The translations under genes and the position numbers were made by a program. Positions 25,109 through 33,331 of a stretch of DNA of 42,714 nt are shown in pieces. Each line of letters starts with the position of its first letter. Position 1 is the first letter of the stretch. This DNA comes from Salinisphaera sp. Its GTDB lineage: Bacteria; Pseudomonadota; Gammaproteobacteria; Nevskiales; Salinisphaeraceae. The stretch covers positions 1 to 42,714 of the forward strand of contig JAQIBT010000161.1 of the NCBI GenBank assembly GCA_027858915.1, in the 5' to 3' direction. The notes beneath the pieces are model-generated. The model was not told where the DNA came from. It saw only the letters and a list, made by a program, of their open reading frames with translations, and ran no database searches.

Positions 25109-25830
25109 GTCTCGAGCTCGGCGCCGAGGTAGGAGTCGATCACGCGCGGATGCCGTGTGACTTCGTCGAAGCGGCCCCGTGCAATGACCTCGCCGTAGGC
25201 CATGACGATGATATCGTCGCAGACGTCCTGAATGAATTCCATATCGTGTTCGATGAGCAGAAAAGCCACGCCTTGGTCGCGATAGTGGCGCACGCTCTCG
25301 GCAATCACGTTTTTCAGGTTGGGATGCACACCGGCACCGATCTCGTCCAGCAGCACCAGGACCGGGTCGCACATCAGGATACGCCCCAGCTCCAGCAGCT
25401 TCATCTGGCCGCCCGAGAGATTACCGGCCGACTGGTCGCTGAGCCGGGTCAGCCGCAGACGCTCCAGAATACAGGCGGCTTTCTGTCTTGAGGCGTCGGT
25501 ATCCGCGACTGCCTCGGCCACCAGCAGGTTCTCCAGTACGCTCATCGACAGAAACGGGGTCGCGATCTGAAACGTGCGTCCCAGGCCCTTGCGTGCAAAC
25601 AGATGCGGTCGCTTGCCGGTCATGTTCTCGCCGCGCAGCAGCACGCGTCCGCTGCTCGGCCGCAGCACCCCGGAAAGACAGTTGAACAGCGTTGTCTTGC
25701 CGCTGCCGTTCGGGCCGATGATGCCAGTCACCTGACCCGCATGCACTGCGAGATTGATCGGCTGCACGGCCTGCAGCTTGCCGAAGGATCGCGACACCTC
25801 TTCTACCGCCAGTACTGCTGGCTCGCTCAT
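25105..25830 (-). CDS. livG: Branched-chain amino acid-type ABC transporter ATP-binding protein LivG
   Basis: 241-aa second ATPase of the Liv transporter. It shows Walker A GPNGSGKTT, GLGRTFQIATPFLSMSVLEN (Q-loop region typical of LivG), signature LSGGQMKLLELGRIL, Walker B VLVLLDEIGAGVHP and LLIEHDMEF. Walker B has DEIGAGVHP where most Liv ATPases have DEPxAGLxP. The start overlaps the livM stop and the end overlaps the livF start, each by 4 nt. Confidence 0.92.
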   Translation of the reverse strand: MSEPAVLAVEEVSRSFGKLQAVQPINLAVHAGQVTGIIGPNGSGKTTLFNCLSGVLRPSSGRVLLRGENMTGKRPHLFARKGLGRTFQIATPFLSMSVLENLLVAEAVADTDASRQKAACILERLRLTRLSDQSAGNLSGGQMKLLELGRILMCDPVLVLLDEIGAGVHPNLKNVIAESVRHYRDQGVAFLLIEHDMEFIQDVCDDIIVMAYGEVIARGRFDEVTRHPRVIDSYLGAELET

Positions 25831-26795
25831 GAGGCTTCCTCGTCGTCCTGGGTGTCAGGCAGGCTGCGCCGACGATTGGCAAGCCAGGCCTTGAACGTGC
25901 CTACCAGCCCATTGGGCGCATAGAGCACGACAACGCAGGTCAGAAAGCCCAGAAAGATAAGATAGGCGGTGTCTGCGCTCCAGTTGATCCACAGAATACG
26001 GTTGAGCAGATACAGCACCACTGCAGCGATTACCGGCCCCATCACGGTGCCCGCACCGCCCAGGATAGTCATCAGGATCATCGGGTCGTTGATATTGCTG
26101 CCGAACACGGCGTTGGGTTCGATGAACACAATCCAGCCGGCGTAGACGCCGCCGATCAGGCCAGGAAAAACCGCGCTGACAATGAAAGCCAACAATTTCT
26201 GTCGGTTGGTGTTGATCCCCAGCATCTCCGCTGCGAGCTCGTTTTCACGCAGCGCCTCGAGCTTGCGCCCGAACGAACCGTGCTCGATATAGTGCCAGGT
26301 AAAAAAGAACACCAGCCACGCCAGAGCAAACATCAGCAGATAGAAAACCGTATCGCTGTACAGGCTGGGCAGGCTGATCCCGTAAGCGCCGCCGGTAATA
26401 TCCAATATGTTGGCCAATTGCAGCATACAGAGAGCGACCGCCCAGGTGCCGATCGCGAAATACGCACCGGCCAGACGCAGGGTCGGGCCGCCGATCAAGG
26501 CTGCCAGCACCCCGGCCGCGACACCGCCGGTCAATACTGCCAACGGAAACGGCCAGCCGGCCACCGTGACCAGGATCGCAGTCGTATAGGCGCCGATGCC
26601 AAAGAACGCGGCGTGGCCAAAAGACAGATAGCCGGTATAACCGCCGATGATATTCCAGCTCAGCGCCAGACCAATCCACATATAGACGCCAGTCACTACA
26701 CGCAGATTCGCCGAGTCCAGCGTGAACAACAGCACCAGCATGATGATCAGCGCGGCAAGCGAGAACAGGCAGAGATCACGGGTCGCCCGTTTCAT
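25827..26795 (-). CDS. livM: Branched-chain amino acid-type ABC transporter permease LivM
   Basis: 322-aa polytopic inner-membrane permease. The family segments GGYTGYLSFGHAAFFGIGAY and RENELAAEMLGINTNRQKLL (ATPase-contacting loop), followed by GGAGTVMGPVIAAVVL, are clear. A GTG codon immediately before the chosen ATG is an alternative start. With the ATG the gene overlaps the livH stop by 1 nt (TGATG). The C-terminus is polar and acidic. It forms the membrane pore with LivH. Confidence 0.9.
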   Translation of the reverse strand: MKRATRDLCLFSLAALIIMLVLLFTLDSANLRVVTGVYMWIGLALSWNIIGGYTGYLSFGHAAFFGIGAYTTAILVTVAGWPFPLAVLTGGVAAGVLAALIGGPTLRLAGAYFAIGTWAVALCMLQLANILDITGGAYGISLPSLYSDTVFYLLMFALAWLVFFFTWHYIEHGSFGRKLEALRENELAAEMLGINTNRQKLLAFIVSAVFPGLIGGVYAGWIVFIEPNAVFGSNINDPMILMTILGGAGTVMGPVIAAVVLYLLNRILWINWSADTAYLIFLGFLTCVVVLYAPNGLVGTFKAWLANRRRSLPDTQDDEEAS

Positions 26796-27670
26796 CACGC
26801 GCGTCCCCGGTTGAGGATGCCACGCGGCGCTACCAGCAGGATGAGATACAGGCTGAGAAACACGATCAGCAGCGAATAGGCCGAGCCGATATAGACTGCC
26901 ACGAATGCCTGGATCAGCCCCAGCAGCAACGCGGCCAGCAACACGCCGGGAACATAGCCGAGCCCAGCCAGTACCGCGATGAAGAAGGCAAAGATCGTGT
27001 ATTGCACGCCCATCTGCGGCGTGACCGTATAGATCACGCCAATCAGAACGCCCGCCATGCCGGTCAGGCCGGCATACAGCGCATACACCAAAGCCGCGAC
27101 GCGGTTGGTGTTCACGCCCATCAAACGGGCCTTACCTTCGTCCTGTGCCACCGCACGCACCGACAGGCCGAAACGGGTGCGGTAGAGCATCCACGCCACT
27201 GCAACCGTGATCAATACGCCGAAGAAGAACGCCACCAGCCGTATCTGCGGCATGTAAACGCCTGCCAGCTCTACGCTGCGAGCCGAGAAGAACGAGTCCA
27301 TAGCGCGTTGGTTGAAACCCCAGGCGGTAAGCGCGCCGCCTTTGAGCAGGGTCGACAGCCCAAATGTAAACACAAAGACCATCAGCAGCCGGGCGTGTTG
27401 GCGGCCCTTCAGCAGCCGCGCCAGCATCGGATAAACCAGGGCACCCACGATCACGAACACGACAAACGTCACCGGCAGGAACAGCAGCGGATCGAGGCCG
27501 AGGTAATGGTTCAGCCAATAGCCGGTAAAGCCCCCCAGCATCACCCATTCGCCGACCGCGAAATCAATCACGCCGAGCACGCCGAAGGCAAGATTGAAAC
27601 CCAGGGTGATAATCAGATAGACGCCGCCGATAAGTATGCCGTTGACCAGCGTTTGCAGAAGCAGGTCCAA
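26795..27670 (-). CDS. livH: Branched-chain amino acid-type ABC transporter permease LivH
   Basis: 291-aa polytopic permease: NGILIGGVYLIITLGFNLAF, GVIDFAVGEWVMLGGFTGYW and the coupling loop AVAQDEGKARLMGVNTNRVA are characteristic of LivH. Translation starts at TTG, well placed after GGGGAGG; the nearby ATG is out of frame. It follows livK after about 70 bp and begins the overlapped HMGF block. Confidence 0.9.
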   Translation of the reverse strand: MDLLLQTLVNGILIGGVYLIITLGFNLAFGVLGVIDFAVGEWVMLGGFTGYWLNHYLGLDPLLFLPVTFVVFVIVGALVYPMLARLLKGRQHARLLMVFVFTFGLSTLLKGGALTAWGFNQRAMDSFFSARSVELAGVYMPQIRLVAFFFGVLITVAVAWMLYRTRFGLSVRAVAQDEGKARLMGVNTNRVAALVYALYAGLTGMAGVLIGVIYTVTPQMGVQYTIFAFFIAVLAGLGYVPGVLLAALLLGLIQAFVAVYIGSAYSLLIVFLSLYLILLVAPRGILNRGRA

Positions 27671-27740
27671 GGCTCATCCTCCCCTGTTCATCGGCTTGCC
27701 GGGCGTGTCATCGGGCCACCCGGCAAACCGGCTCGCACGA

Positions 27741-28994
27741 CTATTGACCGCTCGGCTGCGGATAGACGATCTTCTGGGTTCCCAGATCGCCGGGCCCGAC
27801 CAGAACCTGCTTGCCGTCGATCATCTGGGTGACGATCGGCTTCAGCTCGGCGTTGTCGTGATACCACGGGCCTTGTTTTTCGAAGCCGATGGTCCCGTAG
27901 AAGGTCTTGATCCGGACGTTTTCCAGCGCGTCGACCAGCTTGACCTTGTCAGCGGCCGATAGCGGCGGCGGCAGGTCGGCCGTATTCAAGGCAGCAGCGA
28001 ACGCCTCGCCGGCGGCCGAACTGGCGGCCTGCGTGTAATCCGGCTTCACGTTATAACGCGTCTCCGACAGTTTCACGTAGTTCTGAGCCGTGCCGAAAAC
28101 CGCATCCTTATAGGGCAATGACGGATCCCAGACGGTCGCGCCGATCACATAGTTGGCGGCCTTGCCTACGGCTTTCTGGAAATCCGGCGTATTGACGCCG
28201 TAGTGCATGACCAGGCCCTTGGGCTTGTAGCTCAGCGATTCCATCGCCTTGACTACGGCAATATGGTTGTTGGGCTCGCCGCCAACTGCCAGCACATCCG
28301 GCTTGAGCGAGCGTGCCTTGCTGATCAACGGCGTCATGTCCGCATCCGGCGGCGTTATATCGTAGGACAGCACCTTGAAGCCGGCCTTCTTCGCGCCGTC
28401 GCGCAAGGCCTCCGCAGTGGACTTGGAGAACGGATCGTTCATGCCGATGATAGATACGGTCTTGATCTCGGGACGTTGTTTTGCGAGCACCGTCATGATC
28501 TCGCCTGCCGTACGATCGACTGCCGGCACGGCGCCGAAAGTATATTTGAAGTGCCGTGCCCAGATGCTCGGCGACTCGGCCGAACCGGTGATCATGGGAA
28601 CCTTGTAGCGTTCAGTGATCGGTGCGGCGCCGAGCGTGCTGGAGCTGGCATACGGCCCCAGAATAAAATCCACGTTGTCACGCGAAATCATACGCTGGAC
28701 GGCATCCGCCGCGCTCTGCGGATTACTCTGTGCGTCGGCGTAGACCAGCTTGACCTTGTATTTCTTGCCGCCAACTTCGATGCCGCCATTTTTATTGACC
28801 TGCTGCTCCCACAGGTCATAGCCGCGCCGGGTGACGTTGCCGCCGTAGACCATGGCACCCGACAGCGACGTAATCACGCCCACCTTGTAGAAGTCGCGCT
28901 TGTCCTGCGCCTGGGCGCTCGTGATGAACAGCATCGTCGCCGCGATTGCGGCCACTAAAGCCAAAAAACGTGGGAATCCCCTTGATGTGACCAT
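27741..28994 (-). CDS. livK: Branched-chain amino acid-type ABC transporter substrate-binding protein LivK-like
   Basis: 417-aa periplasmic binding protein (Peripla_BP_6). A signal peptide ends ITSAQAQ (about residue 30), then VGVITSLSGAMVYGGNVTRR begins the first lobe. Later come VDFILGPYASSSTLGAAP, KTVSIIGMNDPFSKSTAEAL and PLISKARSLKPDVLAVGG. It is longer than E. coli LivK (369 aa) and belongs to the broad amide/urea/amino acid branch, so the ligand is open. AAGGGG precedes the chosen ATG; the frame extends 32 codons upstream without a better site. It is the first gene of the liv operon. Confidence 0.9.
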   Translation of the reverse strand: MVTSRGFPRFLALVAAIAATMLFITSAQAQDKRDFYKVGVITSLSGAMVYGGNVTRRGYDLWEQQVNKNGGIEVGGKKYKVKLVYADAQSNPQSAADAVQRMISRDNVDFILGPYASSSTLGAAPITERYKVPMITGSAESPSIWARHFKYTFGAVPAVDRTAGEIMTVLAKQRPEIKTVSIIGMNDPFSKSTAEALRDGAKKAGFKVLSYDITPPDADMTPLISKARSLKPDVLAVGGEPNNHIAVVKAMESLSYKPKGLVMHYGVNTPDFQKAVGKAANYVIGATVWDPSLPYKDAVFGTAQNYVKLSETRYNVKPDYTQAASSAAGEAFAAALNTADLPPPLSAADKVKLVDALENVRIKTFYGTIGFEKQGPWYHDNAELKPIVTQMIDGKQVLVGPGDLGTQKIVYPQPSGQ

Positions 28995-29422
28995 AACCTT
29001 GCCCCTTAACTTGCGACTGCTGGAATAGCGAACCGACCCACAACCGGAGGCATCAGGGAGACGAAAATCCGGCTCCTCTGAGTAAACCACATCCGTGGAG
29101 GCTCGGCATCGATATATTCTGGAATCCGGCGCTGGGGAGATTGGCTGAATAAACCGACAGAAAGTCGATATTATTTATTCAGTACAAAGGTTTGCGGGTA
29201 ATAAATGGAGCTTTTTTCCTGCCAGAATGTATAGCGCCCGCGACGAATGTATAAGAGCTCGTTGCCGTTTCATACCACGGCAGGCCCGAGCAAGTTCGGA
29301 GCCCGCCGTTCGCGCAGCCTGCTGTCGTTCCCAGACGCTCGTCCTTGCAAAATCGTGGCGTGGCTGCGTGCTTCCCTGGCATCTTTTTTTTGGTATATAT
29401 ATGCGATTGCGGCCACCTGTCT
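28995..29422. promoter_or_regulatory. Control region of the liv operon and gap after the lipoprotein gene
   Basis: 428 bp between two minus-strand genes. It holds the livK leader, a nested dyad at 29145-29182 (listed separately), AT-rich patches near 29165-29220 and 29385-29402, and a small hairpin TGCCGT/ACGGCA at 29263-29282. No open frame here shows recognisable homology. Confidence 0.45.
29145..29182. promoter_or_regulatory. Nested dyad upstream of livK, possible operator or leader hairpin
   Basis: CTGAATAAA (29145-29153) is perfectly mirrored by TTTATTCAG (29174-29182). Inside, CGAC and GTCG form a second dyad with an AGAAA loop. It stands about 150 bp before the livK start codon. The AT-rich arms of 9 bp suggest a regulator site; a folded leader RNA is an alternative. 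Confidence 0.4.
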
Positions 29423-30178
29423 TCAATCAGCGCCACCACCAATGACTGCTCCGCCGATCGGGTAATGCCGGAACCGATCGAGCGGGAAACCGCGGATACC
29501 CCACACGGCGTCATCGGTGCCGCTCGCGCGCGCCAAGGCCGCCGGATCATGCGGCACCGTCTGCCCGATATAAAAGTCCGGCACGGACGACGACGTGACT
29601 TTTATGCCTCGCAGATAGTCTAGTGCCGTCGCAGCGGATAACGCCTGACCTGGCAACCGACAGTGATAGCCGAAGTAAGCCCGGGTCGGTCGCAGATACG
29701 GATCGTCCCCAGCCACCGCCCAGGTACGAATGAAGGCAACACAGGCGACGGCCAACGCACTGCCTGGACCCTGTCTTCGATACAAACGGTAAGCAATCGA
29801 CGTACCAATAATTCGCCGACCAGGCTCCTGGGCCCACGATAGCCGAGCGTCGTGGCCGTTGAAATTCCATCGGCGGGTCAACGATTCCAACCGTTCGGGC
29901 GAGATCTCCAGTGCGATCCCCGGCCGCCTGGCATAAAACGATATCGCTTCCGTGCGCCCGTTTGCAGTTGACCGGTCGTACTCTTCATAACCATACGGAC
30001 TGCGATAACCCACCGCATTCTGGCCGGGTGCATCCGTACCCGGCAGCCGCAGATGCCACATATCACTTGTCACGAACGAGCTACCGGTCGCCGAGCCACG
30101 CAGAAAGGCACAGCCACCAATCGACGACAAGGCAGCACCGATCACGAGCAGAGCAATCACGCGCTTTAAACTGATCAT
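29423..30178 (-). CDS. Uncharacterised lipoprotein
   Basis: 251 aa. The N-terminus MISLKRVIALLVIGAALSSI then GGC is a clear lipoprotein signal with Cys23 as the lipidation site. The mature protein is globular, rich in Tyr, Arg and Gly, with YGYEEYDRSTANGR, RWNFNGHDARLSWAQEPG and a Gly-rich end (PIGGAVIGGGAD). Two cysteines in the middle (ACVAF and YHCRLPG) could form a disulfide. I do not recognise the family. The longer upstream frame was rejected because the lipobox fixes the start. The next minus-strand gene upstream is 73 bp away, so the two could share a transcript. Confidence 0.65.
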   Translation of the reverse strand: MISLKRVIALLVIGAALSSIGGCAFLRGSATGSSFVTSDMWHLRLPGTDAPGQNAVGYRSPYGYEEYDRSTANGRTEAISFYARRPGIALEISPERLESLTRRWNFNGHDARLSWAQEPGRRIIGTSIAYRLYRRQGPGSALAVACVAFIRTWAVAGDDPYLRPTRAYFGYHCRLPGQALSAATALDYLRGIKVTSSSVPDFYIGQTVPHDPAALARASGTDDAVWGIRGFPLDRFRHYPIGGAVIGGGAD

Positions 30179-30251
30179 GGCGTGTTCACCGCCCCGGTTG
30201 CTATCATTTCGATCAAGTACGCCCCCCATACCGCATGGACACTTCGAAACG

Positions 30252-30674
30252 CTATCGCGTGGTCAGACGCGCATAGCTCAATCCCAACACCACTCCCCAG
30301 ATCAGATGCAGTACCAGCGCCGCCAGAATAACCGGCGCGCCAATCGCCAGGCCGAAGAAACCCGCCCCGGCAACAGGCATGAACAAGACCATCATCGCCA
30401 ACCAGGCCGCCACGCTGAAAGCCAGCCCCTTGGCCAGCGCGCCGCGCCCCGGCAACAGGGCGTAGAACAGAGCGAACAACGTGCCCCACACAAGCGTTCC
30501 GATCACGAAATGACCGACCCACCCCATGATCAAAGGCCCACCGGTGATACCGTGAATCAGCTCGATCGCGTTGAAAGCCGGCAACAAATGCGAGAACGCC
30601 TTGATGATCATCGCAAGCGACAGTACAACCGTGGCGATGAACGCCGCGACCACACTTTTTCCAATCTGCCCCAT
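30252..30674 (-). CDS. Small four-helix membrane protein (DUF6789-like)
   Basis: 140-aa protein with four hydrophobic segments: SVVAAFIATVVLSLAMIIKA, GWVGHFVIGTLVWGTLFALF, GLAFSVAAWLAMMVLFMPVA and PVILAALVLHLIWGVVLGLS. Similar proteins are annotated as DUF6789 or hypothetical, as far as I remember. The start MGQIGKS follows GAGGAA and ACGGGA; the frame is open upstream but the extra residues look non-coding. No known function. Confidence 0.65.
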   Translation of the reverse strand: MGQIGKSVVAAFIATVVLSLAMIIKAFSHLLPAFNAIELIHGITGGPLIMGWVGHFVIGTLVWGTLFALFYALLPGRGALAKGLAFSVAAWLAMMVLFMPVAGAGFFGLAIGAPVILAALVLHLIWGVVLGLSYARLTTR

Positions 30675-30997
30675 GTCCCGTATTTCCTCGTAGTTCGTCG
30701 TGCAACGACCATACAACAACGGCGGCCATGCGCCGCGCACGAGCTGCTGCCAAGGACGCAACGCCACGAGACAAGCCGTGATTTGCAAACCAACGACGGC
30801 GACCGGGAATTCTGCAACACGGAGCCAGCCTTCGTTCATCGGTAGCCCCACGTGGGGAGCTTCAGGGCGGCTCGAATGACGGACGAATAAAGACAGCCGT
30901 CGTATCGTCAAAAGTCAGAGGCAACGCCGTATGACACACGATCTGAATTCAAAGATGTCGACAGTTCCTCACGCGCCATACAGACGGGAAACGCGAC
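30675..30997. other. Divergent intergenic region
   Basis: 323 bp between the small membrane protein gene (minus) and the beta-helix gene (plus). It contains a short hairpin GTCGT-GCA-ACGAC (30697-30709) in the minus-strand leader. Otherwise I see no gene and no strong promoter match. Confidence 0.4.
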
Positions 30998-32089
30998 ATG
31001 TATCGTAATTTCAATCGGTGGCTTGTGGCCGCCGGCCTGCTTTCGTGCTTGTGCGGCCCGGCCCTGGCTGCTGACATCGTCAACGTGCACTCACTGCGCG
31101 GACTGCGCCAGGCGATCGCCAGCGCCCCGGCGACCGGCCAGATCATCGTGCTTGCAAAAGGCGTGTACCACCAGACCCGGCCGATCGATATCCAGCGCAG
31201 GGGTCACCTCACCATCAGCGGTGCGACGAGCGATTTCGACGATACTGTCATCAGCGGGCCCGGCATCAACGACCAGCGCGTCAGCACCAATTTCCGAGTC
31301 GATCGATCGAAGGACGTCACGATTCGCAATATGACGCTCGAGAATAGCTACTACCACGGCGTCCAGATCAATCGTAATTCAGACTACTTCACCGCCAACA
31401 ACCTGAAGACCTGGGACAACGGGGAGTCCGGCTTCAAGGTCACCAGTCCGTCGCATGGTCACGGCGCAGACGCCTATTCCGACTACGGCACCATCGAGAA
31501 CTGCGTGATCGGGTTCACCACCGCCGGCCAGCGCGGCGTAGTCGAGGGGATCGATATCGTCGGCGCGGTCGGCTGGGATATCCGCAGCAATCGGCTGCAC
31601 AACATTCGAAAGCCGAATGGTCATGCGGCTTATGCGATCTTTGCCAAGGGCAATTCCCAAAACATCGTGATCGACAACAATATCGTCAGCGACAGCTTTG
31701 TAGCCCTATCGTTCGGCGGTGGCGGCACCGGTGCGCGCTTCTTTCGCAACGGCGATACTCGCTACGAAACCCGTGGCGGCGTGATTCGACACAACCTGAT
31801 GTACGACCTCATCGATACCGGCATCTATCTGAACAAGGCCCACAACTTCGACGTCTACGGCAATACGATCATCAACAACGGCCACCACGTCGGAGCAATC
31901 GTGACGCGCTATCCCCAGAGCAGCGGCCGCATTCACGGTAACGTGGTGAGCGCGCCTATCAAGCGGCGTGACGGTGGCCACGCAGTCATCAAGAACAACA
32001 TCCTCGTCTCAGCCAACGCGCCCATACCGGTTAGTTCCGATGGCCCAGAGGATGTTGGCCAAATACGCGATCGGCACATGCCCAGATGA
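30998..32089 (+). CDS. Secreted right-handed parallel beta-helix protein
   Basis: 363 aa with a Sec signal peptide (residues 1-24, ending GPALA). The rest is a run of short beta-helix coils: RGHLTISGATSDFDDTVISG, KDVTIRNMTLENSYYHGVQI, GTIENCVIG, WDIRSNRLHNIRK, QNIVIDNNIVSDSFVALSFG, HNFDVYGNTIINNG and HAVIKNNILVSA. The His/Asp-rich region PSHGHGADAYSDYG may bind a metal. Such folds occur in polysaccharide lyases, epimerases and adhesins; no family-specific catalytic triad is evident to me. The last ~15 residues (GPEDVGQIRDRHMPR) look atypical, so the C-terminus may be shortened. A carbohydrate target is inference. Confidence 0.75.
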   Translation: MYRNFNRWLVAAGLLSCLCGPALAADIVNVHSLRGLRQAIASAPATGQIIVLAKGVYHQTRPIDIQRRGHLTISGATSDFDDTVISGPGINDQRVSTNFRVDRSKDVTIRNMTLENSYYHGVQINRNSDYFTANNLKTWDNGESGFKVTSPSHGHGADAYSDYGTIENCVIGFTTAGQRGVVEGIDIVGAVGWDIRSNRLHNIRKPNGHAAYAIFAKGNSQNIVIDNNIVSDSFVALSFGGGGTGARFFRNGDTRYETRGGVIRHNLMYDLIDTGIYLNKAHNFDVYGNTIINNGHHVGAIVTRYPQSSGRIHGNVVSAPIKRRDGGHAVIKNNILVSANAPIPVSSDGPEDVGQIRDRHMPR

Positions 32090-32107
32090 TTAGCAGATCA
32101 AGTCAGA

Positions 32108-32131
32108 GCGTCGTGCCGTTTCATACGACGC
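32108..32131 (+). terminator. Weak hairpin after the beta-helix gene
   Basis: GCGTCGT and ACGACGC form a perfect 7-bp stem around GCCGTTTCAT, 19 nt after the stop codon. The following sequence (CGTTCTTGGTTTA) is only partly T-rich, so termination is possible but weak. Confidence 0.35.
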
Positions 32132-32223
32132 CGTTCTTGGTTTATGCCCCAATCTCAGGCGGGACAATCTCGGGATTTTTAAGACATTCGGGATACTAAG
32201 GTGTCGCGCTTCTCGCCGCGGTG

Positions 32224-32261
32224 AAAATGGTGCGAGGATGCAATGTCAATCCTCGCACCAT
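32224..32261 (-). terminator. Rho-independent terminator after the ComEA-like gene
   Basis: On the minus strand a perfect 13-bp stem (ATGGTGCGAGGAT with its mirror, 32227-32239 and 32249-32261) with a 9-nt loop is followed by TTTT. It lies about 35 nt past the stop of the helix-hairpin-helix gene. Confidence 0.8.
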
Positions 32262-32295
32262 CACAATCTATCGACTGTATGAAGCGACGGATCGG

Positions 32296-32559
32296 CTAAT
32301 CGCTGCTGCCCACGGTCGCCTCGTCACGCAGATTACTCACCGTCTTGCTGCCAATACCGTTGACGTTTGTCAGCTCGTCCAGCGATTTAAAATCGCCGTG
32401 ATCGTCACGATAGGCAACGATCGCATCGGCCTTGACCGACCCAATACCGGCCAGGCTCGAAAGCGACGACGCGTCTGCCGTATTGATATTAACGGCAGCA
32501 AAAGCGGCGCCCGCATAGAAAAGCGCGGACACCCACAGAATCAAGAGGATTTTTTTCAT
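32296..32559 (-). CDS. Exported ComEA-like helix-hairpin-helix protein
   Basis: 87 aa. The signal peptide (residues 1-21, KKILLILWVSALFYAGAAFA) precedes one ComEA-type domain with two helix-hairpin-helix motifs: VNINTADASSLSSLAGIGSV and ELTNVNGIGSKTVSNL. Such periplasmic single-domain proteins bind double-stranded DNA and serve in natural transformation (Vibrio ComEA is a DNA ratchet); many copies remain untested. AAGGGA precedes the ATG, and a strong terminator follows, so it is a single-gene transcript. Confidence 0.88.
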   Translation of the reverse strand: MKKILLILWVSALFYAGAAFAAVNINTADASSLSSLAGIGSVKADAIVAYRDDHGDFKSLDELTNVNGIGSKTVSNLRDEATVGSSD

Positions 32560-32807
32560 CGTTTGTTTTCCCTTACTGAAGTGTACGGGTCCAACGGAGT
32601 GTAAATACACCGCCCCCTGTGACACTAACGGCAAGCCAAAGACGAGCTTTACCCCAGATTTTCACCAATACGGGCTGTTTTATCTTAAAACACTGTATTA
32701 GCGCCTATTTTTACAGCGGATCGAAAAGCCTCATCGGCCCGGAAAAATCTAGCACAGACCACACAGCTTACATCGCGCGTGATATTGCGGTCTTTGGCAG
32801 CATCGAC

Positions 32808-32987
32808 ATGCAAAAAATAGAGTCTGCGAAAGACTATGCGCGGGCAGTGATCGCCAACGGCGGGCTGCTGCTGTTTTTTATCTACCACTTGATCGGCGCA
32901 CACAATCTCGAGCTTTATGTTTTTGCCGGAGTCGTGCTCTTCGCCGTAGTGTTCTGCGCGGCCAGTGAAAAACTGGTTTCACAATAG
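32808..32987 (+). CDS. Possible small two-helix membrane protein
   Basis: 59 aa: a polar start (MQKIESAKDYARAV), then two hydrophobic stretches (IANGGLLLFFIYHLIG and LYVFAGVVLFAVVFCAA) and a polar end. No clear ribosome site and no recognised family. The frame is open 63 codons further upstream, but those residues look non-coding. The stop lies exactly at the broken end of a sulfatase remnant on the other strand. Confidence 0.4.
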   Translation: MQKIESAKDYARAVIANGGLLLFFIYHLIGAHNLELYVFAGVVLFAVVFCAASEKLVSQ

Positions 32988-33331
32988 TTACGCAGCTTCA
33001 AGCGAGCGGCGGGGTCGGTGACGCTCGCCGGCGCCCGGATAGCGTCGCGCACTGCGGTATCCACGCCCGGGCTTACGTCGTATGAACCGTGTGCCTCGAT
33101 GCTGATCGCAAACAGAAACTGCGGCGACCCGCGATCATCGAGTTGCGCGAGAGTCTCGTCGGTCATCGCGCTGTCAGCCATAAACCGACCATCGGTGGGC
33201 GCGTTGGCAGGGAAGTCGGCGATCGACAGGCACCGATCGAAGCCGATACTCCGAAATGCACGGGCGCGATCCCATACCGCAGGATCACTGCCGTGTATTG
33301 CGAATGCAACATTAGCACGTTGTGCACACAT
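32984..33331 (-). pseudogene. Truncated sulfatase / LTA-synthase-like domain fragment
   Basis: The minus strand encodes an internal piece of an alkaline-phosphatase-superfamily sulfatase: AIHGSDPAVWDRARAFRSIG then FDRCLSIADFP, DGRFMADSAMTDETLAQL, QFLFAISIEAHGSYDVSPG and ARLKLRNY. Family members continue from LRNY with an L..AD..L helix, but here the homology stops at 32984 and the frame runs into antisense of a neighbouring small gene. Upstream of 33331 a stop interrupts the same frame and the metal-binding N-terminal part is gone. The remnant is therefore broken at both ends. Confidence 0.6.
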
